Notes under the pieces: generated by a model | Databases searched by the model: none | What the model saw: the letters and a program-made list of their open reading frames with translations, nothing else | What the model was told of the DNA's origin: nothing | Made by a program: the position numbers and the translations under genes | Source: Phlegmacium glaucopus | Lineage: Eukaryota > Basidiomycota > Agaricomycetes > Agaricales > Cortinariaceae | Length of the DNA stretch: 64,000 bases | Assembly: GCA_015039465.1 (NCBI GenBank) | Contig: MU130029.1 | Location: 83,994-147,993 of the forward strand | Direction of reading: 5' to 3' | Shown here: positions 45,610 through 55,757 of the stretch, one piece after another | How positions within the stretch are numbered: position 1 is the first letter of the stretch | Layout of the letters: each line of letters starts with the position of its first letter

Positions 45610-45990
45610 AACAGCTTCAAAGGTTTGTTCAAGAACCACTGAGCGGTAGATTTGAATGCACCCTCCATGGTTCCTGAAGATCTCGGAATATGCAGCGTTT
45701 ATTTTTTGTCTGTATCTTTGAATGTCACTTTGTCGCCGTTCTGCTCACATATCTCACATTCTCTGTGTTTCTGTTTTCCTTCACGTTTCTTTGCTATAGT
45801 CGTCCATCAATCTTAAAATATAGAAATGCCTCGCCGCTGCGAAAACCCCCCTCCTCATCAACTTATGCAGCTTATTTCCACTCGCACCAGGATACAAGAG
45901 AGAGTACTCCAAAGGGTGCACACACAGGTTCGCTGTCCGTGGTGACATGAATGATGCAAAAGTCAAAGCTGGCAAGATCATCACCTCCAT
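45610..45990. pseudogene. Dienelactone hydrolase fragment with internal inversion
   Basis: The segment at about 45612-45666 matches the minus-strand C-terminus (AEWFLN-like) of the gene at 32939. The next segment, about 45667-45976, matches the adjoining part but in the opposite orientation. It ends GTCAAAGCTGGCAA, the complement of the sequence that should follow directly after GCACCCTCC at the left breakpoint. This is a clean inversion of about 310 bp inside a decayed copy. Confidence 0.7.
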
Positions 45991-46492
45991 ACAATGCCTA
46001 GGGCCTAGCTGGGAACAAACAAAATCAGTCACCCCAAAATCAGTCATTATATGTGCCCTGTAAACACTGGCAGAATCCGTCGTAGGCGGGACATAGGACT
46101 AATATGTTATGCTTCCCGATGCAGTAATACTGTTCGAAAGGACCGGCTATGGCCAGAGCCGACATAGATAAACCTCTATATATAGAACTTAGAAGCAATA
46201 TCGGACCGATCACAACTTACATCATATAATCTATTTATAAACTCCAGTTCCTCATAACATTCCGAAAACGAGTCTAGATAGCTGGCATTCGTTTTAGAAT
46301 CAGCCATAATTTTTCGTGATGTACATATACTACAAAGACAACTCTCAATCAAACTGTCACTTTTTGTACATCGATATGGTTGACGATACAAACCTACATC
46401 AACGAAATATTCTAATATATTCCAAGTACAACAAAGGGTGAATGAGATAAGTGAGAGAAGACATGGCGATGTAAGAAAATATTATAAACAGT

Positions 46493-47682
46493 CTACTGCG
46501 AGGGGAACAGGTCGTCGAGGCGGTATCGTGAATTAAGGGAAATATGAAACGACACATATCCACCCATGAAGGACTGGAAGGCAGCCTCCGCTTCGCCACT
46601 ACCTTCTAGGATGTTTGCAACTCTTGATATACAAATAAAAACATCATGGGCGAGCGCTCTAAGGACAGGAATCTTATTTTCGCCTCTGTGGGTGGCCTCA
46701 TTGGAAATATAATTTCCGTTTTCTCCTGCTAACTCCTCTTTATAGAAAGAGAGCACATCGCTAATTGAATGGTATTAGAAATCATTAATTAGTGCATCCG
46801 AGGGAACTGGCTTACTTGAAGTAATTGATGCCCAGGCAGAATTCTGGGATTGCGTGAACGTAATATTTCATTGGGACTTCAGGGGGAAAGGTGAACATGG
46901 CGTAGGCTTCAGAAATCCCCGTCATGACGCGCAGGAAGGTCGTGTAGGACTTGGCATGTGGTGAAACCTGTGAGATGAGGCGTTAGTTTTGACTCTAAAT
47001 CATTCATCCATTCAAGATCAAGACTGACCGCCATCCCTTGAGTCTCAAAATCCAAAATAGTCGAGGTTATGTAATTCAAGCTTGACGTTAAAATAACGCT
47101 CGCTTGAATACCGTGGTAATGGATGTTGATCTCGCGAAGGAATCGGTCAAGTGCATCCAAGGTTTCGTTGGCTTGCTGCTGGCCAGTAGCAAACCGTTCA
47201 TTGAAAGTATCCACCCCTCTAACATTTTCAACGTATGTGTCGTCTACCCATAGAAGGAATGCGGTGAAAAGTGCGGTGAACACTCGAGTCGATCGGTTTT
47301 TAAGATGTGCGTATGCTGTAGAGGCGATGATAACACCGGAAGGAATATAGTTCAAGATCGAAGCCTTTCCATGTGATTTGTCGATGGGATACCCTTTGAG
47401 CTTGCACTCCTGAATGCATAGATCATGAAAGTCGTGATCGTATGGCGTTCGATAGTAGGGGATATGGCACTGATATAGCAGCTCTGTGATAACGTCTCGA
47501 ATATCCTCAGGGACTGATTGAACCTTTTCCTATTTCATAATGCGGACATTGAGCAGAGGTACGGCGTATCAGAAGGATAAAATCCTAACCTTTTCTTGTA
47601 TCGTATCTTTTTCAAATTGGGTAGAAGTTCCGTGAGGAGTCAAGGTCTTTGGCAGATTGAGAAGCTGGATAAGACTGAACAT
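46493..47682 (-). CDS. Trichodiene-synthase-like sesquiterpene synthase, copy 2
   Basis: Same exon structure as copy 1. It starts MFSLIQLLNLPKTLTPHG and has the AFLLWVDDTYVEN metal-binding region, the NDVLSFYKEE NSE motif across the last intron and SRYRLDDLFPSQ at the C-terminus. It differs from copy 1 by many substitutions spread along the gene, including a four-codon deletion near the N-terminus. All motifs for Mg2+ and diphosphate binding remain, so both copies may be active with different products. I saw no internal stop. Confidence 0.82.
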
Positions 47683-47689
47683 CGTAGTA

Positions 47690-48282
47690 GAAATTGTAGA
47701 ATGCTTCAAGTTTCAAGCTCAAGTTTCAAGAGGTTGTTGTCCTTGACTCTCAGTGAGTTGCAAGCCTTATATAATATTGAGAAACTTACCATTTCCCATC
47801 TATCGACGCCAACAATTAGCAGAAGACCGGTAAAGACAGTGAGCCGCAGGAGGACAGCACTTGTGTCACATAACATGTTCTGTGGCTAAATTTCGGGAAA
47901 TTGTTGACGTTTTGAACGCTCGATGAGTCGTAATACCAAAACCGTGTTGTCATGGACAGCTTGACTTAGAGCTATAGACTCACAGTTCGACTTCGGCGAT
48001 ATACAACACCCTGCTGACTAATCTCGCTGTTTGATCGGTTATACCTTACTTACAGAACAGTACGCTCGAATTCGAGCAATCACGGTAGATCACAGTACTA
48101 AACTCACCAACTTAACGTGGTTTTCCTTCGAGTCATATGAGTTTACTCAAAAGCGGCTTCAATGGTCACCCGTACACTAAAAATACTCCGACGAAAATTA
48201 CATATGGATGGCCAGAAAAATGACATAAAATGTACATTGCATTCTCCGAAGTTTTCCTTATTTTTATGTAAACGACCTCCAT
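47690..48282. other. Upstream region of terpene synthase 2, target of Copia-B
   Basis: This is non-coding and homologous to 44690-45600. It ends at the Copia-B insertion site TCCAT (48278-48282). After Copia-B it continues at 55105 into a dienelactone hydrolase fragment. Confidence 0.6.
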
Positions 48283-48619
48283 TGTTAAACGAGTAGTTAT
48301 CTTATCTACTAGATTAGATTAGATCACAGTAGATACTCGTAAGTAGATGTCCGTACCCTCGGACCAACGTGTGATAGCCATCACACATGTGCGATCCTTA
48401 TCATGCACATGCTACCCCAGGTAGCTTCTAGGGGCTGTGCTTATAGTGTGCACAGACCATCTACAAACAGTATATAAGCAGTAGATACACCGCTAATATA
48501 CTTCACTTGGATATACATCTAAGTACCTAGTTAGTAGCACATACTCTACATACAAAGGTAAGCTAGTAAGATGACCACGACCAGCTCTGTGCATACAGCA
48601 TACTATTTGCTGCGCAACA
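48283..48619 (+). repeat. 5' LTR of Copia-B
   Basis: 337 bp, TG...CA ends. It includes a TATATAA box (around 48472) that could drive transcription. Confidence 0.92.
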
Positions 48620-48633
48620 GGTTATGGGCCCCG
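48620..48633 (+). promoter_or_regulatory. Copia-B primer-binding site
   Basis: GGTTATGGGCCCCG directly follows the 5' LTR and matches the anticodon arm complement of initiator tRNA-Met, as in Copia-A. Confidence 0.65.
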
Positions 48634-48844
48634 ATAGCAGTGGTAACGCTTAGCAGCGACCACAGTTGTCTTACAGAATAGCTTAAACCTATGCTGTTTG
48701 CTTTCACAAGCATAAGCACCAGGTAGCTGCTGTACCCTCTGGACACTGTCGCTAACGGCGATAAGACCAACCTGATCATTGTCGTTTGCTTTCATTAGCA
48801 ACCAAGACTAATGAGGTGTTTCTTTCAGAAACAAACCTCAAACA

Positions 48845-51800
48845 ATGTCTGGACAAATCGACCGCCTCGTTTCTCTTCTCGATGGTACCAACTACCAAAA
48901 ATGGGCTGAGCAGATGACAAACTATCTGCGCTCCCAGGGACTTTGGGTTTACACCTCTGGTGGAATTCCCTATCCCAAACTAGCGGATAATGCATCTGCT
49001 GCTGATAAAGCAGCTAATGCACCAATTCTGCTGGATTGGACGATTAAAGACCAGCAAGCGTTGGGGGTTATTCACCTCCGAATCGCTGACAGCTGCCGAG
49101 TCCATCTTAAGGATGTGAACTACAGCGGCATGGCTTGGAAAAATTTGCGAGACACATATTCCAAGACTGGGTCTTCGGTCATACATGCCGATTTCTGGCA
49201 GGCTGTTGGGTTCCGTCTCTCCGGCAATTCTCCTGCCAGAGAGATCGACCAGCTGGTAGCCCTCCTTGAACAACTAAAGTCGAACAAGGCAGACCTTGCT
49301 GAGCCTATCAAGGCGTTGATTCTCATCAACGCCATTCCCCACAAATGGGATGCTGCTGCATCTCATATACTCCTTGGCACACCCTTTGAATCGCTGACTG
49401 TACAAGCGGTAAGGGCTGCTGTAGTGAGTGAGTTCGAAAGGGCTGCGAAGCCTACCTCATCCGCTGCCGAAGCCAACAAGCTTTCAGCTGTTAAGCGAAA
49501 GGGTAAGTCTCCTGCTTTTAAACAGCAACAGCAAACACCTGCTAAGCCTGTCAATAAAGCACCACAGGAGACCGACGAACCCAGGAAAAAGCACAAACGT
49601 GCTGGGAAGAAGGTCAAAGCAGCGCGAGAGCGCTACCAAGCCTACAGCCATATGGCTTCAATGTCCCTATCCGCAAGGATAGAAGAGGTAGAAGAGCGTC
49701 CAACAATCGCTCTCCAGCCCTCAAGGGCTGGCCCATCGTCATCCACGGTGGCCTCCTTTGGCTCTCAAGGCGTCACTTATGTGAGTAAGCCCAGGATAGC
49801 CGGAACGGCCTTTACAGGCCTGCCAGTCGACCCGGATGCCTGTCACTTCCCAGTGATTGGAGAAACCCGTGCGCTAGCCGACAGGATTGGGGTGACTAAA
49901 AATCCCCTGAACCTGAAAGCGCTGGAGTCTCTCCATAAACACTCGGAGTTTGTGGTGGCATCCACAGCCTATCGTGACACTTTAAAAGCAGAAGTCGATG
50001 CTAAAGCAGCATCTACTTCAACTACAGTGAGTGTATTCCCATTCACTGCGATTGAGCTTGGTCACTTACCTTTTGCATATAACCATCACCAGAAAAACCT
50101 CCCTCAACAACGCTTAGAAGCGATAGTTGAGGAACACGATGCTTTCAGGGCGAGAGCCAGCATCGATCAAATTTTCCCTAAAAATCATAAGGGAAAAAGA
50201 GGTCCGTTTTTCAACATTTTCTGGGTGGTCAGAATTATACTGAAACGAGACAATCGTAAACGCAAAGGTGCACAGCGCTCCCAGCGCAAGGCAGTTATCA
50301 TGAGCGTCCCACTCGCTCATCAAGAGACTGTCTCAGAGCCAGATGAACGGCTCGACTGGGGCTCTGAAACTGGTAGGAAGTTTTTAGATTCATATCGAAT
50401 CTATTACTCACTCCACCTAGATGAAATAGCACCCAGGATTCACTATCCTAGAGCAGCGAGTTTAAACGCTGAGCTCTCGGATGGAGAATCCAACTATATG
50501 CTCGATAGAGAACTAGCCTTCGTGGCTGGGCTCGACGACGGAGGCATGGATCCAAACAATTCAACTGCCTTTGATCACTACGAGCCAACAAGGCAAGTCT
50601 TTCCCCTTTCCACTTCAACAAGCAGCAACGCTTACAATGTTTCACAGCGCTTACTACGGTTAGCGTACAAACATTTGTATAGTAGCGTAGATAAATTTAA
50701 TCTTCATGCTGCTGAATGTGCGAAATGTAAGGGAATGACATCAGGAAACAGCAATTTCATGGGAGACAGTGGAGCTTCCATTAGCTTTACACCTCATATA
50801 AGTGATTTTACACAATATAGTGAAATAAGCGAAGTCACCTCTGTGGCCACCGCTAAGAAGGGCGCTGAACTGACCATTAAAGGTCAAGGCGCTGTCTTTG
50901 TTAATCACAAAGTACCTTCTCCTACTGGCAGAACTGTCAGTATAACTACCCGCTTATACCCTGTCTACCATGTTCCTGGTATAACCTGCAGACTCCTGTC
51001 ATTGGGAAGTCTCTTACAGCAGGGTTATTCAATGACCAGGACTAAGCATAATATCTGCTTTTGGAAAGCACCTGGCAATAAAACGCCTACTATGGTGCTG
51101 CACCCGCATTTGCCTGGCCAAACCATTTATTGGTTACATTGCAGCGTTGCATCCGCTAACAATATTATGGCCAAGTCCATTGTTAATTCATTGGACTATG
51201 ACGTTCTTCATAAACGTTTTGGACACGCTTCCAAAGACGTATTGAAACAACTTCCAGATGCTACCATTAATGCCCCTAAAGGCATAGTCTTTCCTAAGAC
51301 GTCTGATATCTGTAAAGGATGTGCTGAGGGCAAGATGCCTTCCAAGTCTTACCCTTTATCAGAGACCAGAGCTCAGAAGCCCTTTGAGAAGGTTCACACC
51401 GATCTCAAGAGTTTCCCTGTGGAATCTTACCACAAATACAAGTATTTCGTCAGCTTTTATGACGATTATACCTCCTATGGTTGGATTATGCTCTTACGAG
51501 CTAAATCAGACACCATCACTGCATTGAAACAATTTATTGCAATGGTAAAGACCCAATTCGGTGTCACCATTAAATTGTTTATGTCAGATGCAGGGGGAGA
51601 GTATAAGTCCATTGCGATACTTGATAAGCTCAAAGACCTTGGGATAAAAATGTTTCAGAGTGTACCCCACACACCGCAGCAAAATGGCCGCGCTGAATGT
51701 TTTAATAGGACAATAATGGATAAAGCACAGTCTATGCGATTTGACGCGTGTCTACCGCAGTCATGGTGGGAGTTCAGCGTCATGCACGCTATCCACCTTT

Positions 51801-52834
51801 ACAATCGCACTCCTATGGGACGCCTTAATTGGCGAACACCATTTGAGATACTGTATGGAAACAAACCTGATGTTTCTTTATTCCGTGTCTTTGGATGCGG
51901 CGCGTATGTTTTCGTGCCTCCTGAAAGGCGTGTTAACAAACTCTCTCCCAAGTCAGAATACATGGTGTACCTAGGGTTCTCAGAAGGAACCAAAGGTTAC
52001 TTGTTTATGCAGGAGAGCAATGCTCTTTTCACAGCGACAACCGCTTTATTTGATGAAAAAGCATTTCCGTGCTGCCCAGACAGTCAAAAATGTCTGGCAA
52101 ATGATCCCCTTGAGGGACCAGAAGTCGTCTCTAGTGATGATGACGACAACCATGAGTCTAACATTCCTCATGAAGACGATGATCAGGACGATGACTTTTA
52201 TGTCCCTGATCTTCGACCCTCTAAACCTTCTGCACCAGAGGAACCTCCTAGTGAAGGAGATTCTGATGACAATGGTGGGCTTGGCCTCGAGCTTGAAAAG
52301 CTGAAAAGCCCCCCACCAAAAACGGTACCTTTACCTCCTCAGACACCTCCGTCTAGGACAGGAAGTCTACCACAGACTCCTGCAGGTCCCAGTGGTCGAC
52401 GACGTGGACCAGCACCCATGGTGTCTCCACAATCGTCTCCACAACCATCATCTGGTCCGACGCCACAACAGGAAATTGCGCCTAGGCGCAGTGGTCGTCA
52501 TAGACAACCAGCCACAAGGCCTGACAGTGCCTACGGGGATCGCACCCCCTTACAAACTGAACGTCTGCCTAGTCGAGATTGGCAAGATTTAGTGAACAAT
52601 CCTGATTCACAAGGCCCATCTGCCTCTCATAGCTACGCTAGTAAAGACATGCTGGACCATCTATCCCAGGAAGGGGGAGTAGCTTTCATAAATTTACTGC
52701 TTGCCAAAGCGGTCACACCAAGTGGAAGCTCACTTCAAAAGCCAGTACGAGAATGGCAATACTCAGACATTTTGCGTATGAATTCGCAGAATCAAGAGGA
52801 ATGGAAGCATGCGTGTTTTGAATGTGCAGGGTAA
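48845..52834 (+). CDS. Copia-B gag, protease and integrase (polyprotein truncated by insertion)
   Basis: A 1329-codon frame begins MSGQIDRLVSLLDGTNYQKW, the gag (UBN2-like) start. No canonical CCHC knuckle is seen. The protease motif is FMGDSGASISF. GAG-pre-integrase reads LHKRFGHASKDVL ... CKGCAEGKMP. The integrase core shows HTDLKSFP, FYDDYTSYG, FMSDAGGEY and the catalytic Glu in QQNGRAECFNRT. A proline-rich acidic linker follows. The frame stops 18 nt into the 262-bp insertion at 52817. In an intact relative it would run on into RT. Confidence 0.9.
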   Translation: MSGQIDRLVSLLDGTNYQKWAEQMTNYLRSQGLWVYTSGGIPYPKLADNASAADKAANAPILLDWTIKDQQALGVIHLRIADSCRVHLKDVNYSGMAWKNLRDTYSKTGSSVIHADFWQAVGFRLSGNSPAREIDQLVALLEQLKSNKADLAEPIKALILINAIPHKWDAAASHILLGTPFESLTVQAVRAAVVSEFERAAKPTSSAAEANKLSAVKRKGKSPAFKQQQQTPAKPVNKAPQETDEPRKKHKRAGKKVKAARERYQAYSHMASMSLSARIEEVEERPTIALQPSRAGPSSSTVASFGSQGVTYVSKPRIAGTAFTGLPVDPDACHFPVIGETRALADRIGVTKNPLNLKALESLHKHSEFVVASTAYRDTLKAEVDAKAASTSTTVSVFPFTAIELGHLPFAYNHHQKNLPQQRLEAIVEEHDAFRARASIDQIFPKNHKGKRGPFFNIFWVVRIILKRDNRKRKGAQRSQRKAVIMSVPLAHQETVSEPDERLDWGSETGRKFLDSYRIYYSLHLDEIAPRIHYPRAASLNAELSDGESNYMLDRELAFVAGLDDGGMDPNNSTAFDHYEPTRQVFPLSTSTSSNAYNVSQRLLRLAYKHLYSSVDKFNLHAAECAKCKGMTSGNSNFMGDSGASISFTPHISDFTQYSEISEVTSVATAKKGAELTIKGQGAVFVNHKVPSPTGRTVSITTRLYPVYHVPGITCRLLSLGSLLQQGYSMTRTKHNICFWKAPGNKTPTMVLHPHLPGQTIYWLHCSVASANNIMAKSIVNSLDYDVLHKRFGHASKDVLKQLPDATINAPKGIVFPKTSDICKGCAEGKMPSKSYPLSETRAQKPFEKVHTDLKSFPVESYHKYKYFVSFYDDYTSYGWIMLLRAKSDTITALKQFIAMVKTQFGVTIKLFMSDAGGEYKSIAILDKLKDLGIKMFQSVPHTPQQNGRAECFNRTIMDKAQSMRFDACLPQSWWEFSVMHAIHLYNRTPMGRLNWRTPFEILYGNKPDVSLFRVFGCGAYVFVPPERRVNKLSPKSEYMVYLGFSEGTKGYLFMQESNALFTATTALFDEKAFPCCPDSQKCLANDPLEGPEVVSSDDDDNHESNIPHEDDDQDDDFYVPDLRPSKPSAPEEPPSEGDSDDNGGLGLELEKLKSPPPKTVPLPPQTPPSRTGSLPQTPAGPSGRRRGPAPMVSPQSSPQPSSGPTPQQEIAPRRSGRHRQPATRPDSAYGDRTPLQTERLPSRDWQDLVNNPDSQGPSASHSYASKDMLDHLSQEGGVAFINLLLAKAVTPSGSSLQKPVREWQYSDILRMNSQNQEEWKHACFECAG

Positions 52835-53078
52835 CCGAGATAGGATAGAGCTAAAGATTATTAGACCTCAGTGATAATAAACACTATGCATTCAATAATA
52901 AGTACCTAAAGATTATTAGCTAAAGGAAGAGTAAGTAAAAGATATATAATACAAAGACCAAGCAACTCACACCTCAGTGATAATAAACACTGAGGTGTCA
53001 CATAAACGAGAGTGACCTTTAAAAGAAAGAAATTACGTAATACTAAATAAGCGGATAACTAGTGTAATAAGTTCAACA
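52817..53078. mobile_element. 262-bp insertion in Copia-B pol
   Basis: The direct repeat GCGTGT (52811-52816 and 53079-53084) brackets DNA absent from related polyproteins. It contains two copies of CCTCAGTGATAATAAACAC, the second forming a hairpin with ACTGAGG. It brings a stop codon into the gag-pol frame. Type is uncertain (small non-autonomous element). Confidence 0.7.
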
Positions 53079-53084
53079 GCGTGT

Positions 53085-54557
53085 GTTGAAGAATTAGAGT
53101 CCCTTCGACACCGCAATGTCTTTGAACTCGTCGACCTACCTAAAGGTCGTAAAATAATTAGGAACCGTTGGGTCTTTGACATCAAAACTGATGGTCGAAA
53201 GAAGGCTCGACTGGTAGCCAAAGGCTTTAGCCAAGTAGAAGGCATAGATTTTAATGAGGTTTTCTCACCAGTCGTTCGCTTTGAAACGGTGCGGCTTATG
53301 CTTGCACTAGCAGCGTTAAACGACTGGCACATATCTGCCGTCGACGTCAAAACTGCCTTTCTTTATGGCAAATTAGATGAAGAAATCTACATGGCACAGC
53401 CTGAAGGATTTAAGACTAAAGGTCAAGAGACCAAAGTCTGGCGCCTTCGCCGTGCCCTTTACGGATTGAAGCAAGCTTCGCTCTCTTGGTGGAGGCAACT
53501 TGAATCTTCAATGAAAAAGATGGGCTACAAGCGGTTATTCGCTGATGCTGGAATTTTCATCTACAACGATGGAAAGGAAGTTGTCATTGTCATTGTCTAC
53601 GTTGATGATGCTCTATTCTTTGGGAAGAACACTACATTCGTTATTACCAAGAAAAAGCAATTCATGAAGACATGGGAATGTCGCGACTTGGGAGATGCCA
53701 CAGAATTTCTCCGTATGAGAATTCGTAGGAAAGGCGCTGATATTTACCTTGATCAGGTTGATTACCTTGACATGGTATTAAAGCGCTTCGGACTAGAGAA
53801 TGCTAAGTCAGCACCTACTCCACTACCTACAGGCTGGCAACCATCAGAGAACACAGAAAAGCCTGACTCTAAGCGGACTTCGCTTTATCAGTCATTAATT
53901 GGCTCTCTGTTGTACATCATGTTAGGCACTCGTCCTGACATCTGTTATGCAGTAACAAAACTGGCACAGTTCGCTTCAAATCCCTCAGAGGAACATTTGA
54001 ACAAAGCGAAGTACATCTGCCGTTACCTTGTCGGTACTCGCAGTTATGCGCTTGTCTACAAAGGCAAGAACGGCAATGGTATACATGCATTTACAGACTC
54101 TGATTGGGCTGCTGATCCCATCAAACGTCGCTCTGTAACTGGCTACTTCTTTAAGTTAGCCGATGGTATTTTTAGCTGGACTAGCCGAGCTCAAAAAACC
54201 ATAGCCCTGTCATCAACTGAGGCTGAATACATGGCTATTAGCGATTGTAGTCGCCAAGCCATGTGGCTAAAGAACTTGTTTACCGAATTGGGGTTCCCGC
54301 TTTCAGCGATTCCCATATATGGTGATAACCAAGGTTCTATCTTCATGGCATCAAATCCCGTACAAGAAGGACGCATCAAACACATTGATGTTCATTATCA
54401 CTTCATACAGCAATGCGTAGAAGATAAACACGTCGAGCTAAGCTTCGTTGAAGGAGCTGAAAATACAGCTGACATGTTTACAAAGAATCTTGGTCATATC
54501 AAGTTCTTAAAATTTAGGAGTCAATTGGGTCTTGAGTTTTACTCGACTCAATCCTGA
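53085..54557 (+). CDS. Copia-B reverse transcriptase and RNase H (separated from gag-pol)
   Basis: The frame resumes after the insertion with ELESLRHRNVFELVDLP. It includes IIRNRWVFDIK, AVDVKTAFLYGKLDEEIYM, LYGLKQASLSWW, the catalytic YVDDALFF and GTRPDICYAV. RNase H follows (FTDSDWAADP, LSSTEAEYMA, DNQGSIFMA, HIDVHYHFIQ). No stop occurs before the natural end at 54557. It is inactive in this copy only because of the upstream insertion. Confidence 0.9.
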   Translation, partial: VEELESLRHRNVFELVDLPKGRKIIRNRWVFDIKTDGRKKARLVAKGFSQVEGIDFNEVFSPVVRFETVRLMLALAALNDWHISAVDVKTAFLYGKLDEEIYMAQPEGFKTKGQETKVWRLRRALYGLKQASLSWWRQLESSMKKMGYKRLFADAGIFIYNDGKEVVIVIVYVDDALFFGKNTTFVITKKKQFMKTWECRDLGDATEFLRMRIRRKGADIYLDQVDYLDMVLKRFGLENAKSAPTPLPTGWQPSENTEKPDSKRTSLYQSLIGSLLYIMLGTRPDICYAVTKLAQFASNPSEEHLNKAKYICRYLVGTRSYALVYKGKNGNGIHAFTDSDWAADPIKRRSVTGYFFKLADGIFSWTSRAQKTIALSSTEAEYMAISDCSRQAMWLKNLFTELGFPLSAIPIYGDNQGSIFMASNPVQEGRIKHIDVHYHFIQQCVEDKHVELSFVEGAENTADMFTKNLGHIKFLKFRSQLGLEFYSTQS

Positions 54558-54765
54558 GCTAAGCCAACTGCAAGTTGTGCTAGCAAACCACCTAGTCCTC
54601 GCAATAGCCGTGTGAGAATTGCACTAGATGGTGAAGATGGAGAAGTCGCCTATACCCTCATGTATAACTCATACACAGGTAGTGACCTCTGTTACTCGGT
54701 CAGTCTTGACCGATAACCACTCCTACTATTGCTCAATGCATCACCATGCACTTAGCAAGGGGGTG

Positions 54766-55104
54766 TGTTAAACAAGTAGTTATCTTATCTACTAGATTAG
54801 ATTAGATCACAGTAGATACTTGTAAGTAGATGTCCATACCCTCAGACCAACATGTGTGATAGCCATCACACATGTGCGATCCTTATCACGCACATGCTAC
54901 CCCAGGTAGCTTCTAGGGGCTGTGCTTATAGTGTGCACAGACCATCTACAAACAGTATATAAGCAGTAGATACACCGCTAATATACTTCACTTGGATATA
55001 CATCTAAGTACCTAGTTAGTAGCACATACTCTACATACAAAGGTAAGCTAGTAAGATGACCATGACCAGCTCTGCGCATACAGCATACTATTTGCTGCGC
55101 AACA
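54766..55104 (+). repeat. 3' LTR of Copia-B
   Basis: 339 bp. All eight substitutions relative to the 5' LTR are C/T or G/A at CpG sites, six of them lost in this copy and two in the other. Confidence 0.92.
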
Positions 55105-55109
55105 TCCAT

Positions 55110-55408
55110 CGCCAACAACTTTAAAGTTTGTTCAAGAACCACTCAGCAGTAAATTTGAATGCACTTTCCTTGCCAGCTTTGACTTTTGCATCATTCATGT
55201 CACCACGGACAGCGAACCTGTGCCAGTGTGTGCACCATTCGAAGTACTCTCTGTGCAAGTGGGAATTTTTCGTCAAAAGTGCATGAGTTGACGAGAGGGG
55301 GGCTTTCAAAGCACCGAGGTACTTCTATATTTTATGGGTAAGATTGATGGACGACCATAGCAAAGAAACGTGAAGGAAAACAGGTACACAGAGAATGTGA
55401 GATAGGGG
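55110..55408 (-). pseudogene. Dienelactone hydrolase C-terminal fragment
   Basis: The minus strand keeps AEWFLNKL-like end codons, KVKAGK and a GDMNDAK block, followed by a degraded THGF region and the preceding intron. Homology to 32939-33285 stops at about 55408. It is the counterpart, in the second terpene-synthase unit, of the inverted fragment at 45610-45990. Confidence 0.75.
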
Positions 55409-55757
55409 AACACAATAACATCAGGAAAAAACATTCCCGGTCATAGATCACCTCCTAAGTTGATAGCTCCTGGTTTCCAATCCATGTAATAATGCTTGCC
55501 ATGTTTCATTAGTGCCTTATGGAGGCTGCGTAGGTTCCACACGATCTTCAATTGATAAATATAGTTTTTCATGAGGATCTTGTGATCTCTCCTTCTAATA
55601 TAGGTACCAGCAAGGCACTACCAGGGCAATAAACGCTACCGGTGCTCTGTAGCCAATTCCCTAAAATTCGCTGACTGGTAACAAGTACTTATGTAACATA
55701 AATCATAATCACCCGTTTTGTAGCCAGATATTCATCTTTTGTTTCCAACTGTCATAT
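55409..55757. other. Left flank of the Plavaka gene, no gene seen
   Basis: The dienelactone hydrolase homology ends abruptly at the left, so this stretch probably belongs to the Plavaka element. No terminal inverted repeat could be paired by eye. Confidence 0.4.

Larger units (their letters stand above)
48283..55104 (+). mobile_element. Copia-B: Ty1/Copia LTR retrotransposon, both LTRs present
   Basis: A 6822-bp element has LTRs starting TGTTAAAC and ending GCGCAACA. It is flanked by a perfect 5-bp duplication TCCAT (48278-48282 and 55105-55109). It has a half-tRNA primer-binding site, a gag-pol frame and a purine tract (AGCAAGGGGG) before the 3' LTR. A 262-bp insertion interrupts pol, so this copy cannot make a full polyprotein. 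The LTRs differ by eight substitutions and one 2-bp indel. Confidence 0.95.
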
